Assembly: GCF_007164525.1 (NCBI RefSeq)
Contig: NZ_AP019791.1
Span: 538,501 to 602,500, forward strand
Direction of reading: 5' to 3'
DNA: 64,000 bases
DNA from: Rubrobacter xylanophilus
Lineage (GTDB): Bacteria; Actinomycetota; Rubrobacteria; Rubrobacterales; Rubrobacteraceae
Position 1 is the first letter of the stretch; the number at the start of each line of letters is the position of its first letter. Under the pieces are notes generated by a model. The model was not told where the DNA came from and ran no database searches. It saw nothing but the letters and a program-made list of their open reading frames with translations. Shown piece by piece: positions 1 through 8,473 of this stretch. A program made the position numbers and the translations under genes.

Positions 1-37
1 CGTCTACCCGATACACGCTCGCCGGGGGGGGCGGGAG

Positions 38-625
38 ATGTTCATCGAGGTCGAGACGGGGGTCTGGGACGAACAGGTACGCCGGGGGGTTCTGGAGCGC
101 GCCGCGGTTCTGCGGCGTTCGGAGTACGCTGCGGCGGAGCTGCGGATCCTGAGCGCCCATCCAGTGCCATCAGACGTACGTTTCCTGACCGGCGGTTCCC
201 CGGGAGCGCTGCTGCAGCTGGACCTCGTGGGTGGCGACCCCGGTCGTCCAGAGGAGTTCGCCGAGCTCTTCCGGCAAGCGGCGGGCCGTCGGTGGGGTGT
301 GGACCTGGACTACAGCCCGGAGAGCCTGCCCCTTACCGAGGAGCTCGTCCGGGCTGCCCTGGACGGGGGGGAGGGCGACCCGGCTCCAGCGCTGGAGCCC
401 CTAGTGAACGGCCTGGGTTGCTTCCTCGGTGAGGTCATCCGCCGCAGCGCCCCGGTCGCGGGCTCCTGGACCCAGGACCCGGAGGAGCGGAAGCCGCTCG
501 TGGAGTGTGGCGACTACCTGCTCGATACGGTGGGTAAGGCCCGCGCCTTTCTGGAAGAGGGGCCCGAGGACTCCATCTCCTTCTATGCCCGCTATGCGCT
601 GGAGCGCATCCGGGATCAGGCGTAA
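38..625 (+). CDS. Hypothetical protein, 195 aa
   Basis: Not recognised. The protein is acidic and soluble-looking, with no signal peptide, membrane segment or metal motif. The middle part (about residues 118-138) contains a GLGCFLGEVIRRSAP stretch that could be a helix packing motif. The ATG at 38 follows a purine-rich GGCGGGAG at short spacing. It ends convergently with the glutaredoxin gene, overlapping it by about 10 bp. Codon use is normal for the window, so the gene looks real. No function is proposed. Confidence 0.75.
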   Translation: MFIEVETGVWDEQVRRGVLERAAVLRRSEYAAAELRILSAHPVPSDVRFLTGGSPGALLQLDLVGGDPGRPEEFAELFRQAAGRRWGVDLDYSPESLPLTEELVRAALDGGEGDPAPALEPLVNGLGCFLGEVIRRSAPVAGSWTQDPEERKPLVECGDYLLDTVGKARAFLEEGPEDSISFYARYALERIRDQA

Positions 626-846
626 CGCCTGCGCAACTCCCGGATGATGTTGGTCGAGTCCACCAGCACCTCGTCGCCGATGGTAAGAACCGGAATCGCC
701 CGCTGCCCGGAGAGCCGGATTACCTCCTGCCTCCCGTCCGCATCGGCGTCGACCGTCTCATAGGAGAGCCCGAGCCGCTCCAGCTCCCTCTCCACCCGTC
801 TACAGTACGGACAATACGTCCCGGTGTACAGCCTGATCTCTCCCAC
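616..846 (-). CDS. Glutaredoxin-like protein
   Basis: A 76-residue thioredoxin-fold protein with the redox motif CPYC near residues 12-15, a cis-Pro in RAIPVLTIG (about residue 51) and a C-terminal helix typical of glutaredoxin / mycoredoxin-type proteins. It is expected to reduce disulphides or mixed disulphides in the cytoplasm. The start is GTG at 846, preceded by GAGGTGA at 8-9 nt. It is transcribed away from the VanW gene from a shared 66-bp A+T-rich intergenic region. Whether the physiological reductant is glutathione, mycothiol or another thiol cannot be told from sequence. Confidence 0.9.
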   Translation of the reverse strand: MGEIRLYTGTYCPYCRRVERELERLGLSYETVDADADGRQEVIRLSGQRAIPVLTIGDEVLVDSTNIIRELRRRYA

Positions 847-912
847 GTCGGAAAATCACCTCACCGTAAATTCGGGTTCGCCAAAACTCAAAAAATTATA
901 CTCGCGCCAACG

Positions 913-2883
913 TTGGCTCCAGAGAATCCCCTCACGCTCCGAGATCTGAACTTCTTCCTCAGGGGCATCAGAACCCTCAACTTCAGAGTTCGCCTTGTGG
1001 GAAAAACACTGCCGAAGGTTGGCGAAACCGTTGAGGCCGTGCTAGGGTTTGGGAGCATTTTATGCGAAGTGAGCACGGACACCGAGGAACTCTTTGAGGG
1101 CTTTCTGGAGGAAAGTTTGAGCCTCAAGAGGGTCGCGGGCAGGGATGCCTCCCGGCGGGAGCAACGGGGGCGGAATCTCTTCCAGAAGAGGAGTGGTGCC
1201 TTCGGAGGTACCGAGCGCGGTGTACGCAGGTTCGTGGGGCCACTCATCATCGCGCTCGCCGCGGTGGCGGTACTGGTCGCGCTGGACTACTGGATGAACG
1301 CCGGCCGCATCTACCGGGGCGTCGAGGTGGGTGACGTGGCACTCGGGGGCAGGACCCCCGAGGAGGCCGAGGAGATCGTGCTCCGCAGGGCCGAGGGGGC
1401 TCTGGAGCGGGTGGAGCTCCGCGGCGGGCCGGAGGGCGAGGTTTCCTTCAGCGCCCGGCAGATGGGCATCGACTACAAGGTTCGCGAGACCGTCGAGGCC
1501 GCCTATGCCGTCGGGCGCGAGGGTGGGATCCTGGAGCGGCTCGGGGAGCGGCTTCGGGCTGCCTACGGCACGGTGACCATTGAGCCGCGGGTGGATTACC
1601 GCCCTGAGGTGGCCCGGCAGCGTGTGGAGGAGGTTGCTTCCCGCCTCGACAAGCCGCCGCGGCAGGCCGAGGTTAACGTCTACGGCTCCGAGGTGGACGT
1701 GGTCGGCTCGCGGGAGGGTTACAGGCTGGACGTGGAGGCCACCATGCGCTCGGTGGACCGGGCCGTCGAGGACATGAGCGGCGAGGCCCGGCTGGTCGGG
1801 CGGGTGCTTGAGCCCGAGTACACCACCGCCGAGGCCGAGCGGGCCGCAGAGAGGGCCCGGCGGGCGCTGGGTGGGCAGCTCGTGCTCACCTACGAGGGGC
1901 GACGCTGGACCGTCTCGCCAGCGGCCATAGGCGATTCGCTAAAGATCACCGCGCGCGACGGCGAGTTCCGCGTCGAGGTGAACCGGGACCGGCTGCGGGA
2001 GAACCTCTCCGGCGTGTACGCCGCCATCAACCAGGAGCCGGTCGAGGCCGGGTACGAGGTCTCGGGCGAGCAGATCACCGTGACCCCCAGCCGTACGGGC
2101 CGGGCCATCCAGGACGAGAAGCTGCTCGGCGCCATAGCGGAGGGGGTCTTCGAGGGGCGCCGGGAGTACGAGATCCCGGTCGCCGTCGACCGGCCGGAGC
2201 TCACCACGGCCGAGGCCGAGCGCCTCAAGCCCACCGACCTGCTCGCCACCTACCAGACCAACTACCTCACCTACGACGACTCCCCCGGGCGGGTGGAGAA
2301 CCTGGAGATAGCCTCCGAGGCGGTGGACGGCACGCTGCTCGCGCCGGGCGAGGTCTTCTCCTTCAACGAGCTCGCGGCCCCGCTCGAGTACCACGACACC
2401 AAGGTCATCATCAACGGGCGGGTGGACACCGCCGAGGGCGGCGGCCTCTGCCAGGTCTCCTCCACGCTATACATGGCGGCCAATCTCGCCGGCCTCGACG
2501 TCATAGAGCGCCACCCGCACTACGCCGAGCTGCCGTACATAAGGCCCGGTTTCGACGCGACCGTGTGGTTCGGGGCGCTGGACATGAAGTTCAAGAACAA
2601 TTCTCCGGGCTACATCCTCATCCGGGAGTGGGTCGACCGCAGCACCGGCACCGTCAACGCCGCCATCTACGGGCGCCCCAGCGGAATCGAGGTGGACATG
2701 CGCTCCGAGAAGGTCTCCGAGACGGTCGACGAGGAGGGCAAGCCGGTGACCACCTGGATCACCTACCAGACCGTGCGCAAGAACGGCGAGGTCGTCTTCG
2801 ACGGGGTGCTGCACAAAGACGTCTACAAATATCTCAAGCCCGCGGCGCCCGACGCTCCCTACGACGAGCGCCCGGTCAACTAG
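913..2883 (+). CDS. VanW family protein with peptidoglycan-binding-like repeats
   Basis: The 656-residue frame has a cytoplasmic N-terminus, one membrane helix at about residues 107-128, two repeats resembling the PG_binding_4 (YoaR) domain across about 145-410, and a C-terminal VanW domain with its signature GGGLCQVSS near residue 509. It is probably anchored outside the membrane and acts on or binds cell-wall material; VanW biochemistry is unsettled. A TATACT box at 897-902 lies just upstream of the TTG at 913. The first 68 codons have noticeably lower GC at third positions than the rest. A second TTG at 1117, preceded by GGAGG at 5 nt, could be the true start, giving a 588-residue protein. 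Confidence 0.85.
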   Translation: MAPENPLTLRDLNFFLRGIRTLNFRVRLVGKTLPKVGETVEAVLGFGSILCEVSTDTEELFEGFLEESLSLKRVAGRDASRREQRGRNLFQKRSGAFGGTERGVRRFVGPLIIALAAVAVLVALDYWMNAGRIYRGVEVGDVALGGRTPEEAEEIVLRRAEGALERVELRGGPEGEVSFSARQMGIDYKVRETVEAAYAVGREGGILERLGERLRAAYGTVTIEPRVDYRPEVARQRVEEVASRLDKPPRQAEVNVYGSEVDVVGSREGYRLDVEATMRSVDRAVEDMSGEARLVGRVLEPEYTTAEAERAAERARRALGGQLVLTYEGRRWTVSPAAIGDSLKITARDGEFRVEVNRDRLRENLSGVYAAINQEPVEAGYEVSGEQITVTPSRTGRAIQDEKLLGAIAEGVFEGRREYEIPVAVDRPELTTAEAERLKPTDLLATYQTNYLTYDDSPGRVENLEIASEAVDGTLLAPGEVFSFNELAAPLEYHDTKVIINGRVDTAEGGGLCQVSSTLYMAANLAGLDVIERHPHYAELPYIRPGFDATVWFGALDMKFKNNSPGYILIREWVDRSTGTVNAAIYGRPSGIEVDMRSEKVSETVDEEGKPVTTWITYQTVRKNGEVVFDGVLHKDVYKYLKPAAPDAPYDERPVN

Positions 2884-3350
2884 GAATCCCGGTGGAGCTC
2901 CACGACCAGCTCCACCTCCACCGGCGCGTCCAGCGGCAGTTCCGCGACCCCGACCGCCGACCGGGCATGCAGCCCGGCCTCACCGAAGAGTTCGCCGAGC
3001 AGATCCGAGGCGCCGTCGATCACCTGCGGCTGCTGGTTGAAGCCCGGGGCGGAGGCGACGAACCCCACCACCTTTACGATGCGGGCTATGTTCTGGAGTC
3101 CCCCCGCGGCTTCCGCGGCCGCCGCCAGGGCGTTGAGGGCGCAGATCCTCGCGGCTTTTCTGGCCTCCTCCAGGTTCACGGCCTCACCCACCTTGCCCGT
3201 GAAGGCCAGCTCTCCGCCCCGGAAGGGCACCTGTCCGGCGGTGAAGACCAGATCGCCGCTGCGCATGGCGGGTACGTAGGATCCCGCCGGAGAGGGGACG
3301 TCGGGCAGTTCGTATCCCAACTCCTCGAGACGGGTGCGGGGATCCGGCAT
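2880..3350 (-). CDS. RidA family protein (enamine/imine deaminase type)
   Basis: A 156-residue member of the YjgF/YER057c/UK114 (RidA) superfamily. Visible features are the AGQVPFRGGEL strand-turn early in the protein, the GLQNIARIVKVVGFV segment and the C-terminal LPLDAPVEVELV strand. The family hydrolyses reactive enamine/imine intermediates or has related roles. The ATG lies immediately after the stop of the flavin reductase gene upstream on the same strand, so the two are probably one operon. A RutF-like flavin reductase next to a RutC/RidA-like protein resembles part of the pyrimidine-degradation rut layout, but no RutA-like oxygenase is present. The assignment is family level. Confidence 0.9.
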   Translation of the reverse strand: MPDPRTRLEELGYELPDVPSPAGSYVPAMRSGDLVFTAGQVPFRGGELAFTGKVGEAVNLEEARKAARICALNALAAAAEAAGGLQNIARIVKVVGFVASAPGFNQQPQVIDGASDLLGELFGEAGLHARSAVGVAELPLDAPVEVELVVELHRDS

Positions 3351-3351
3351 G

Positions 3352-3846
3352 CTAGCTCAGAGCTCCCTCGTACTCGCCGGGGTCGTAGATCAGGGGGTAG
3401 TCGTTGGCCAGGGTCTCCCCTGCGGTGACCTCCCCGACGAGGAGCGTGTGGTCTCCGGCCCGCGCGGTGTCCATCACCCGGCAGTCCAGATAAGCCAGGC
3501 AGTCGAGCAGGTAGGGGGAGCCCCCCGGCGTCAGGCCGTAGGGGACGCCCTGCAGCTTGTCGTGGTATTCGCCGCTGGTCTCCGAGAAATGGTGGGCCAG
3601 CTTCACCTGACTGTCCCGCAGGATGCTCAGGGCGAAGGTCCCGGACTCCAGCACCATGTCGTGGGTGTAGCGGTCCTGCCGGATAGCCACCGCCACGGCG
3701 GGAGGCCTTTCGCAGGCCTGCATAACCCAGGAGGCGGTCATCGCGTTGGACTGCCGGCCGCGCCGGGTGCCCAGCACGTAGACCCCGTGGGTGAGGTGAC
3801 GCATCGCCTCCAGGATGGACTCGCGGCTGTGGGTGTCCCTCTCCAA
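3352..3846 (-). CDS. Flavin reductase (FMN-binding split-barrel, RutF/HpaC type)
   Basis: A 164-residue flavin reductase domain protein. The HGVYVLGTRRGRQSNAMTASW region near the N-terminus is the usual flavin phosphate and isoalloxazine contact segment, and GDHTLLVGEV near residue 133 is the usual C-terminal strand. It probably supplies reduced flavin to a partner or reduces flavin with NAD(P)H. The start is TTG at 3846 with GGAGG very close upstream, so an internal ATG at the MRHLTHG position is an alternative. It is transcribed with the RidA gene downstream and divergently from the PrsW-like gene. Confidence 0.87.
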   Translation of the reverse strand: MERDTHSRESILEAMRHLTHGVYVLGTRRGRQSNAMTASWVMQACERPPAVAVAIRQDRYTHDMVLESGTFALSILRDSQVKLAHHFSETSGEYHDKLQGVPYGLTPGGSPYLLDCLAYLDCRVMDTARAGDHTLLVGEVTAGETLANDYPLIYDPGEYEGALS

Positions 3847-3944
3847 CGCCTCCGTCTCCGCCGTCTCTTTGCTGCCGCTTCGAAGGTATTCTATCAGGGC
3901 TGAGGATGTATACTGCCTCCCATGCGAGAGAGCGCGGGGGACAG

Positions 3945-4946
3945 GTGAGCGGGACGCTCGTCGGGATAGGGGTCCTGCAGACCCTCGTCTACCTGGCTTT
4001 CATCCGGTTCATAGATCTCTACGAGCGGGAGCCGCTCAGGTACGTCGTTCCGGTCTTTCTCTGGGGCTTCACCGTGGCCGTCGGGGTCTCGCTGTTCTTC
4101 AACACGCTGTTTCAGGTGGCGATCAGCCAGATCTCCACGATGCAGGTCGCGGGGTTTTTGACGGCGGTGGTCGCCGCCCCGGTGGTGGAGGAGTGCTCCA
4201 AGGGGCTGGCCCTGTTTCTGGTGTTCCTGGTCTCTTATGCGGCCTCCCGGCGTCGGGGTGAGGTGGAGTTCTCCGGGGTGATGGACGGGATCGTCTACGG
4301 TTCGGCGGTCGGCTTCGGCTTCTCGCTGGCCGAGGATCTACTCTACTACGCCCAGTTCGGCCCCGAGACCTACGCGGTGCGCAGGATCTTCGGCGGGTTC
4401 GCCCACGCGGCGTTCACCTCCATGACGGGCATCGGGTTCGGGCTCGTCCCCTGGGTGAGGAGCCCGTTGCTCAGACTGATGCCCCCGGTGTTCGGGCTCG
4501 GAATCGCGATCGGTCTGCACGCGGCGTTCAACCTGACCGCCAGCCTCTTCGGTCCGCTGGCCTACGGGGTGCTGTTTCTGGTGCTTCTGCTGTACGTGGC
4601 GATCATAGCCGGATGGCTCGCCTTCGAGCGGCGGGCCATCCGCAACGAGCTGCGAGAGGAGGTGGCGGCCGGGCTCGTGAGTCCCGAGGACTACGCGGTT
4701 CTGCCGACCTATCTGCGGCGCACGGGGCGCTACCTGAGGCTCGCGCTCACCGGGCGCTGGGGAGAGTGGTTCCGCGAGCGGCGGCTGCACGCCGCCGCGG
4801 TGGACCTCGCGCTGGCCAAGCGGGTCTCCCGCTCGGGGATGCGGGGCGAGGACGAGCGGGTCGGTCGCCTGCGGCGCAAGCTTCTGGAACTGCAGCGGCT
4901 ATCCTCCGCCGGTTCCCGCGGGGCGCGATGGACGCCACCTGCGTGA
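3945..4946 (+). CDS. PrsW family intramembrane metalloprotease
   Basis: A polytopic membrane protein of 333 residues with about eight hydrophobic helices and a C-terminal basic cytoplasmic tail. The PrsW/CAAX-like signatures are EECSKG (residues about 80-85), FxxxEDLLYY in a following helix and a conserved His in a later helix. PrsW-type proteins cleave anti-sigma factors or other membrane proteins. I prefer the GTG at 3945, which follows a GGGGGA Shine-Dalgarno. An ATG at 3906 would overlap a TATACT -10-like box at 3909-3914. The last 19 bases overlap mobA, suggesting translational coupling. Confidence 0.88.
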   Translation: MSGTLVGIGVLQTLVYLAFIRFIDLYEREPLRYVVPVFLWGFTVAVGVSLFFNTLFQVAISQISTMQVAGFLTAVVAAPVVEECSKGLALFLVFLVSYAASRRRGEVEFSGVMDGIVYGSAVGFGFSLAEDLLYYAQFGPETYAVRRIFGGFAHAAFTSMTGIGFGLVPWVRSPLLRLMPPVFGLGIAIGLHAAFNLTASLFGPLAYGVLFLVLLLYVAIIAGWLAFERRAIRNELREEVAAGLVSPEDYAVLPTYLRRTGRYLRLALTGRWGEWFRERRLHAAAVDLALAKRVSRSGMRGEDERVGRLRRKLLELQRLSSAGSRGARWTPPA

Positions 4947-5509
4947 TCCTGGCCGGTGGCGGGAGCCGCCGGATGGGCCGCGACAAACTCGGGGAGGAGA
5001 TAGGAGGCGTTCCTCTTCTGCACCGGGTTCTCTCCTCGCTCAAGGGCGTCTGCGGCGAAGTGCTGGTCGCCGGCGACGCGGGACCCTGTCCCCCCGGCGT
5101 GCGGCGCATCTCCGACCTGCGGCCGGGCCGCCAGGGGCCTCTGGCCGGGATGGAGGCCGGTCTCTCGGAGGCTTCCTTCCCGACCGTGTTCGTGGTCGCC
5201 GGAGACATGCCCTTCGCGTCGGCGGCGCTCGCGGCGCACCTGGTGGGCCTCGTGGCCGGTGGGGAGACCAGGGCTGCCGTGCCGTGGCACGCCGGTCGCG
5301 CGCAGCCGCTCTTTGCGGCCTACGACCGAGGGGTGCTGCCGGTGGTGTCCGCCGAGCTGGATGCCGGACGCAGGTCGGTGAACGGTGTTCTCGAGCGTCT
5401 CGGGCGGGTGGAGTACGTGGAGGATCTGGAGAGGTTCGGCGATCCCGCTCTCCTGCTGATGAGCGTGAACACCCCGCGGGATCTGGAGGCCGCCCGGAGG
5501 GTGGGTTGA
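4928..5509 (+). CDS. mobA: Molybdenum cofactor guanylyltransferase
   Basis: A 193-residue nucleotidyltransferase with the N-terminal signature LAGGGSRRMGRDK (residues about 8-20), a conserved GPLAGMEAGL loop and the DMPF metal-binding motif (about residue 95). It joins GMP from GTP to molybdopterin in molybdenum cofactor synthesis. The ATG at 4928 lies inside the end of the PrsW-like gene. The stop overlaps the next start as TTGA, so three consecutive genes are tightly coupled. No other molybdenum cofactor gene is visible in the window. MobA-like MocA (CTP-using) enzymes are close relatives, so the substrate is inferred. Confidence 0.88.
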   Translation: MDATCVILAGGGSRRMGRDKLGEEIGGVPLLHRVLSSLKGVCGEVLVAGDAGPCPPGVRRISDLRPGRQGPLAGMEAGLSEASFPTVFVVAGDMPFASAALAAHLVGLVAGGETRAAVPWHAGRAQPLFAAYDRGVLPVVSAELDAGRRSVNGVLERLGRVEYVEDLERFGDPALLLMSVNTPRDLEAARRVG

Positions 5510-6093
5510 GCAACCCCGTTGCGGGCGGGCTGGCCACCAACCTCCGGCGGCTGTTGCAGGTCTTCCTGGGGGAGATGTCCTCGCGGGGCGGCGACGCGGA
5601 GGTCGCGGTGGTGCTCGGCTCGCAGGTCCTGCCCGGAGGGCGGCCCAGCGGCACCCTCATGGCCCGGACGCTGCACGCGGCCCGGCTCTACGCCGGGGGG
5701 AGGGTGCGGTTGATCATACCCACCGGCGGGGTCGGCAGACATCCCCCGAGCGAGGCGGAGATCATGGCCCGCATTCTGCGGGAGGCCGGGGTGCCGCGGG
5801 AGGCGGTGCTCCCCGAGGGTGGGGCGATGAGCACCTGGGACTCGGCCCGGTTCGTCTCCCGGATGATGCGCGATCTTGGGGTGGAGCGGGTGCTCGTGGT
5901 CACCGACCCGCTCCACTGCGTGAGGACCGTTGCGGCCTTCCGGCAGGCGGGGCTCGAGGCCCTCCCGGAGCCCGTGTATAGTAGCCCCATGTGGCGCAAC
6001 CGCTGGCTGCGGCTGGGGCAGTTCGCGCGAGAGACGGGGGCTCTGGCGTGGTACAAGGCAAAGCATGGGGTAGGCTCGCCCTCCCGGCGGTAG
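5506..6093 (+). CDS. YdcF/SanA/ElyC family protein (DUF218)
   Basis: A 195-residue protein with the DUF218 fold. It shows VVLGSQVLPGGRPS after the N-terminus, an IIPTGGVG turn, and VTDPLHCVRTVAAFRQAG in the C-terminal half, where the family's conserved Asp and His lie. Family members have been linked to envelope integrity and vancomycin sensitivity, but the reaction is not established. The start is TTG at 5506, overlapping the mobA stop (TTGA). The neighbouring EamA transporter starts within its 3' end, so it belongs to a PrsW-mobA-ydcF-eamA run. Confidence 0.85.
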   Translation: MSNPVAGGLATNLRRLLQVFLGEMSSRGGDAEVAVVLGSQVLPGGRPSGTLMARTLHAARLYAGGRVRLIIPTGGVGRHPPSEAEIMARILREAGVPREAVLPEGGAMSTWDSARFVSRMMRDLGVERVLVVTDPLHCVRTVAAFRQAGLEALPEPVYSSPMWRNRWLRLGQFARETGALAWYKAKHGVGSPSRR

Positions 6094-6953
6094 TAGTAGG
6101 CGTGCTGGCCGTCGGATCGGCGGCCGTCCTGATCCGGCTGTCCGGCGCACCCGCCCTGGCGGTCGCCTTCTGGCGCTGTGCCCTGGGGGCCGGGCTGCTT
6201 CTCCCGGTGGCCCTCGTCCGGCGGGAGCGCTTCCCGCGGGGGAGGGAGCTCCGCATCGGGGTGGCCTCCGGGGTGGCGCTCGGGGCGCACTTCGGGTTGT
6301 GGATCTCCTCGCTCGACTACACCAGTGTGGCGGCGAGCGTGGTACTGGTCTCCACCCAGCCGGTCTTCGTCGCCATCCTGGCTTACCTGCTCTTCCGAGA
6401 GCGCACCCCGGCGCTCTCGCTCGCCGGGATACTCGTCGCCATCGTCGGGACGGTCCTCATCGCCGGGGACCGCTCGGTCGGGGAGGCCGCCCTGCTCGGC
6501 AACGCGCTGGCGCTGGCCGGCGCGCTGGCGGTCGCCGTCTACGTCCTGATCGGGCGCTCCTCCCGGACCGGGGGGCTGGGGGCGCTGCCCTACTCCGTGG
6601 TGGTCTACTCCTCGGCGGCGCTCGTGCTTCTGGCGGCCGGGCTGGCGGGCGGCGTGCGGATGTGGGGTTACCCGGCGGAGACCTGGCTCTGGCTGTGGGC
6701 CATCACGCTGGGGCCCCAGCTGATGGGGCACACGGTCTTCAACTGGGCGCTGCGCTACGTGGAGGCTTCGATCGTCTCTGGGAGCATCCTCGCCGAGCCG
6801 GTGATCGCCGCGCTGCTGGCCTGGTTAGTGCTCGCCGAGCGGCCGGGGTGGCCCACCCTCGTCGGCGGCGCCGTCGTGCTGTTTGGGCTGGCGCTGCTCC
6901 TCTGGGGATACCGGCGCGCGGGCTCTCCAGGGGGGAGCTCTCACAGCCCGTGA
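6048..6953 (+). CDS. EamA/DMT superfamily transporter
   Basis: About 301 residues with ten predicted membrane helices arranged as two EamA repeats. The first contains RLSGAPALAVAFWRC and the second VEASIVSGSILAEPVIAALLAWLVLAE split over helices, both typical of the drug/metabolite transporter superfamily. It probably exports a small metabolite across the cytoplasmic membrane. I use GTG at 6048 because it follows a GGGGG run and gives a short N-terminus. It overlaps the end of the YdcF-like gene by 46 bp. Substrate unknown. Confidence 0.87.
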   Translation: MVQGKAWGRLALPAVVVGVLAVGSAAVLIRLSGAPALAVAFWRCALGAGLLLPVALVRRERFPRGRELRIGVASGVALGAHFGLWISSLDYTSVAASVVLVSTQPVFVAILAYLLFRERTPALSLAGILVAIVGTVLIAGDRSVGEAALLGNALALAGALAVAVYVLIGRSSRTGGLGALPYSVVVYSSAALVLLAAGLAGGVRMWGYPAETWLWLWAITLGPQLMGHTVFNWALRYVEASIVSGSILAEPVIAALLAWLVLAERPGWPTLVGGAVVLFGLALLLWGYRRAGSPGGSSHSP

Positions 6954-6982
6954 GGCTCCGGATGTTGTATGCTCTTGCCGGC

Positions 6983-7612
6983 ATGGAGCGAACGCCGCAA
7001 GAGAGGAAACAGGGCCCGCTCGGGGTGGGCCTGTTCTACGGGACGCTGGGCGTGCTGATAGCCGTCGTCGAGGGCTTCGCCCTCTTCCTGCTCGACCCCC
7101 GCACCACCAGCGCCTGGCTGCTCGCCGCCCTCACGGACTTTCTGCCCCTGCTGGCGCTGGCCTCCTACATCCTGCTCGCCGCTCTGGCGGCGCTCAGGGT
7201 CCGGCCGGTCCGCCTGGAGCCCGGCGTCCCCTACCGTTCGCAGCTGATGCGGGATGCCGCGCTCGCCGCGGGGATCGTGGGGCTGATGGTCGGGCTGGCG
7301 GCGCTCGTCCTCACCGGGCTCCAGGCCACGCTGTTCGCCGACGAGATCCGGGCCTTCGCCGGCGAGGCTGCTCCCCGGATAGCCGCCTACATCGAGGAGA
7401 CCCGCCGGGAGCTGAGCGACCCGCCGCCCCCGGTGAGCGCCGCCCAGGTCGAGCGGCTGCTCCAGCCCCCAACGCCGGGCGACCTCGGACGGGCTCTGGG
7501 CAACGCGGCGCTCGGGGCCATCTTCCTGGGCGCCCTGGGCGCGCTCGTCGGCGCCCTGCGCGGCCGCTTCGGCGCGGGAGGGCCGGAGGGCAAGGAGGAG
7601 CCGGGCTTCTAG
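6983..7612 (+). CDS. Hypothetical membrane protein, 209 aa
   Basis: Not recognised. Four hydrophobic segments are visible: three in the first half (GLFYGTLGVLIAVVEGFALFLL, a second near the TDFLPLLALAS stretch, a third around GIVGLMVGLAALVL) and one near the C-terminus (ALGAIFLGALGALVGAL). Between the last two lies an extramembrane stretch of about 70 residues with a PPPPV segment. The start is taken as ATG 6983; ATG 6962 in the same frame is possible but overlaps a TATGCT box that may be the -10. Its stop is 4 bp inside the convergent UPF0173 gene. Confidence 0.7.
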   Translation: MERTPQERKQGPLGVGLFYGTLGVLIAVVEGFALFLLDPRTTSAWLLAALTDFLPLLALASYILLAALAALRVRPVRLEPGVPYRSQLMRDAALAAGIVGLMVGLAALVLTGLQATLFADEIRAFAGEAAPRIAAYIEETRRELSDPPPPVSAAQVERLLQPPTPGDLGRALGNAALGAIFLGALGALVGALRGRFGAGGPEGKEEPGF

Positions 7613-8334
7613 GAGCCCAGTTCCTCCCCGGGCTTCATGACGTGGATCTCCAGCTCCAGGCCCAGATCCTCGACGTGGCGCTCCAGCTCCTCCGGGGTGC
7701 CCGGCAGGAACGGGAAGGTCTGGTAGTGCATCGGGACCACGTGCCGCACGCCGAGCAGCCGGGCCGCGTGCGCCGCCTCGAAGGGGCTCATCACCACCCG
7801 GTTCCCTATCGGGAGGAGCGCCAGATCCGGGGCGTAGAGCTCCCCGATCAGGCGCATGTCCCCGAAGACGGCGGTGTCCCCGGCGTGGTAGAGCTTGAAC
7901 CCGCTCTCGAACTCCACCACGAAGCCCATCGGCTCGCCGCCGTAGATGGTGGAGCCGTCCTCGGTCTGGATCGAGGAGGCGTGGAAGGCGTGGGTGCCGG
8001 TTACCCGCACCCCGCCGACCTGCGCGGTGCCTCCCTTGTTGAGGGGCATGACGTTCTCGAGGCCCTGACCCTGCAGGTACGAGGAGATCTCGAAGTTCGC
8101 CACCGCGGTGGCCCCGGTCTGTCGGGCGAGGGGGATCGCATCGGCGAAGTGGTCGAAGTGCCCGTGCGTTATGAGGATGGTGTCGAGGTCGCCGACCTGC
8201 TTGAGCTCCTCGGGGGTCTGCGGGTTGTCGGTGAGGAAGGGGTCGATGAGGATGTTCTCACCGCCGGGGGTGGTGAGCCTGAAGGTGGCGTGGCCGAGGT
8301 AGGTGATCCTGGTTCCGCCGAGCAACTCTTTCAC
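7609..8334 (-). CDS. UPF0173 family metal-dependent hydrolase
   Basis: A 241-residue metallo-beta-lactamase-fold protein. The early GHATFRL and the metal motif THGHFDHF (about residues 53-60) with a later HAGDTAVFGD and a C-terminal PMHYQTFP match the UPF0173 (YtkL-like) family. It should be a cytoplasmic hydrolase with two bound metals; the substrate is unknown. I chose the GTG at 8334 because GGAGGG lies 6 nt upstream. A more distal start would add 14 poorly conserved residues. It is divergent from the GH15 gene. Confidence 0.9.
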   Translation of the reverse strand: MKELLGGTRITYLGHATFRLTTPGGENILIDPFLTDNPQTPEELKQVGDLDTILITHGHFDHFADAIPLARQTGATAVANFEISSYLQGQGLENVMPLNKGGTAQVGGVRVTGTHAFHASSIQTEDGSTIYGGEPMGFVVEFESGFKLYHAGDTAVFGDMRLIGELYAPDLALLPIGNRVVMSPFEAAHAARLLGVRHVVPMHYQTFPFLPGTPEELERHVEDLGLELEIHVMKPGEELGS

Positions 8335-8473
8335 TCTTCTCTCCCTCCTGTTCTTTTCCCAAAGGTCTCCGCACACGAGAGATTCTCCCTCGAGACAGCT
8401 TACCGTATACCCGTCCGCCCCGCCGGGCGAAACGGCGTCCCGGAGGCTCCGGTCGTATGCTTCAATTAGAAGG

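Noticed and set aside
888..1250. 120-residue minus-strand frame opposite the 5' end of the VanW gene
   Set aside because: Considered because this segment is lower in GC, but the peptide is Ser/Arg-rich with no domain, and its position would overlap the promoter region; the plus frame continues into an established domain protein.
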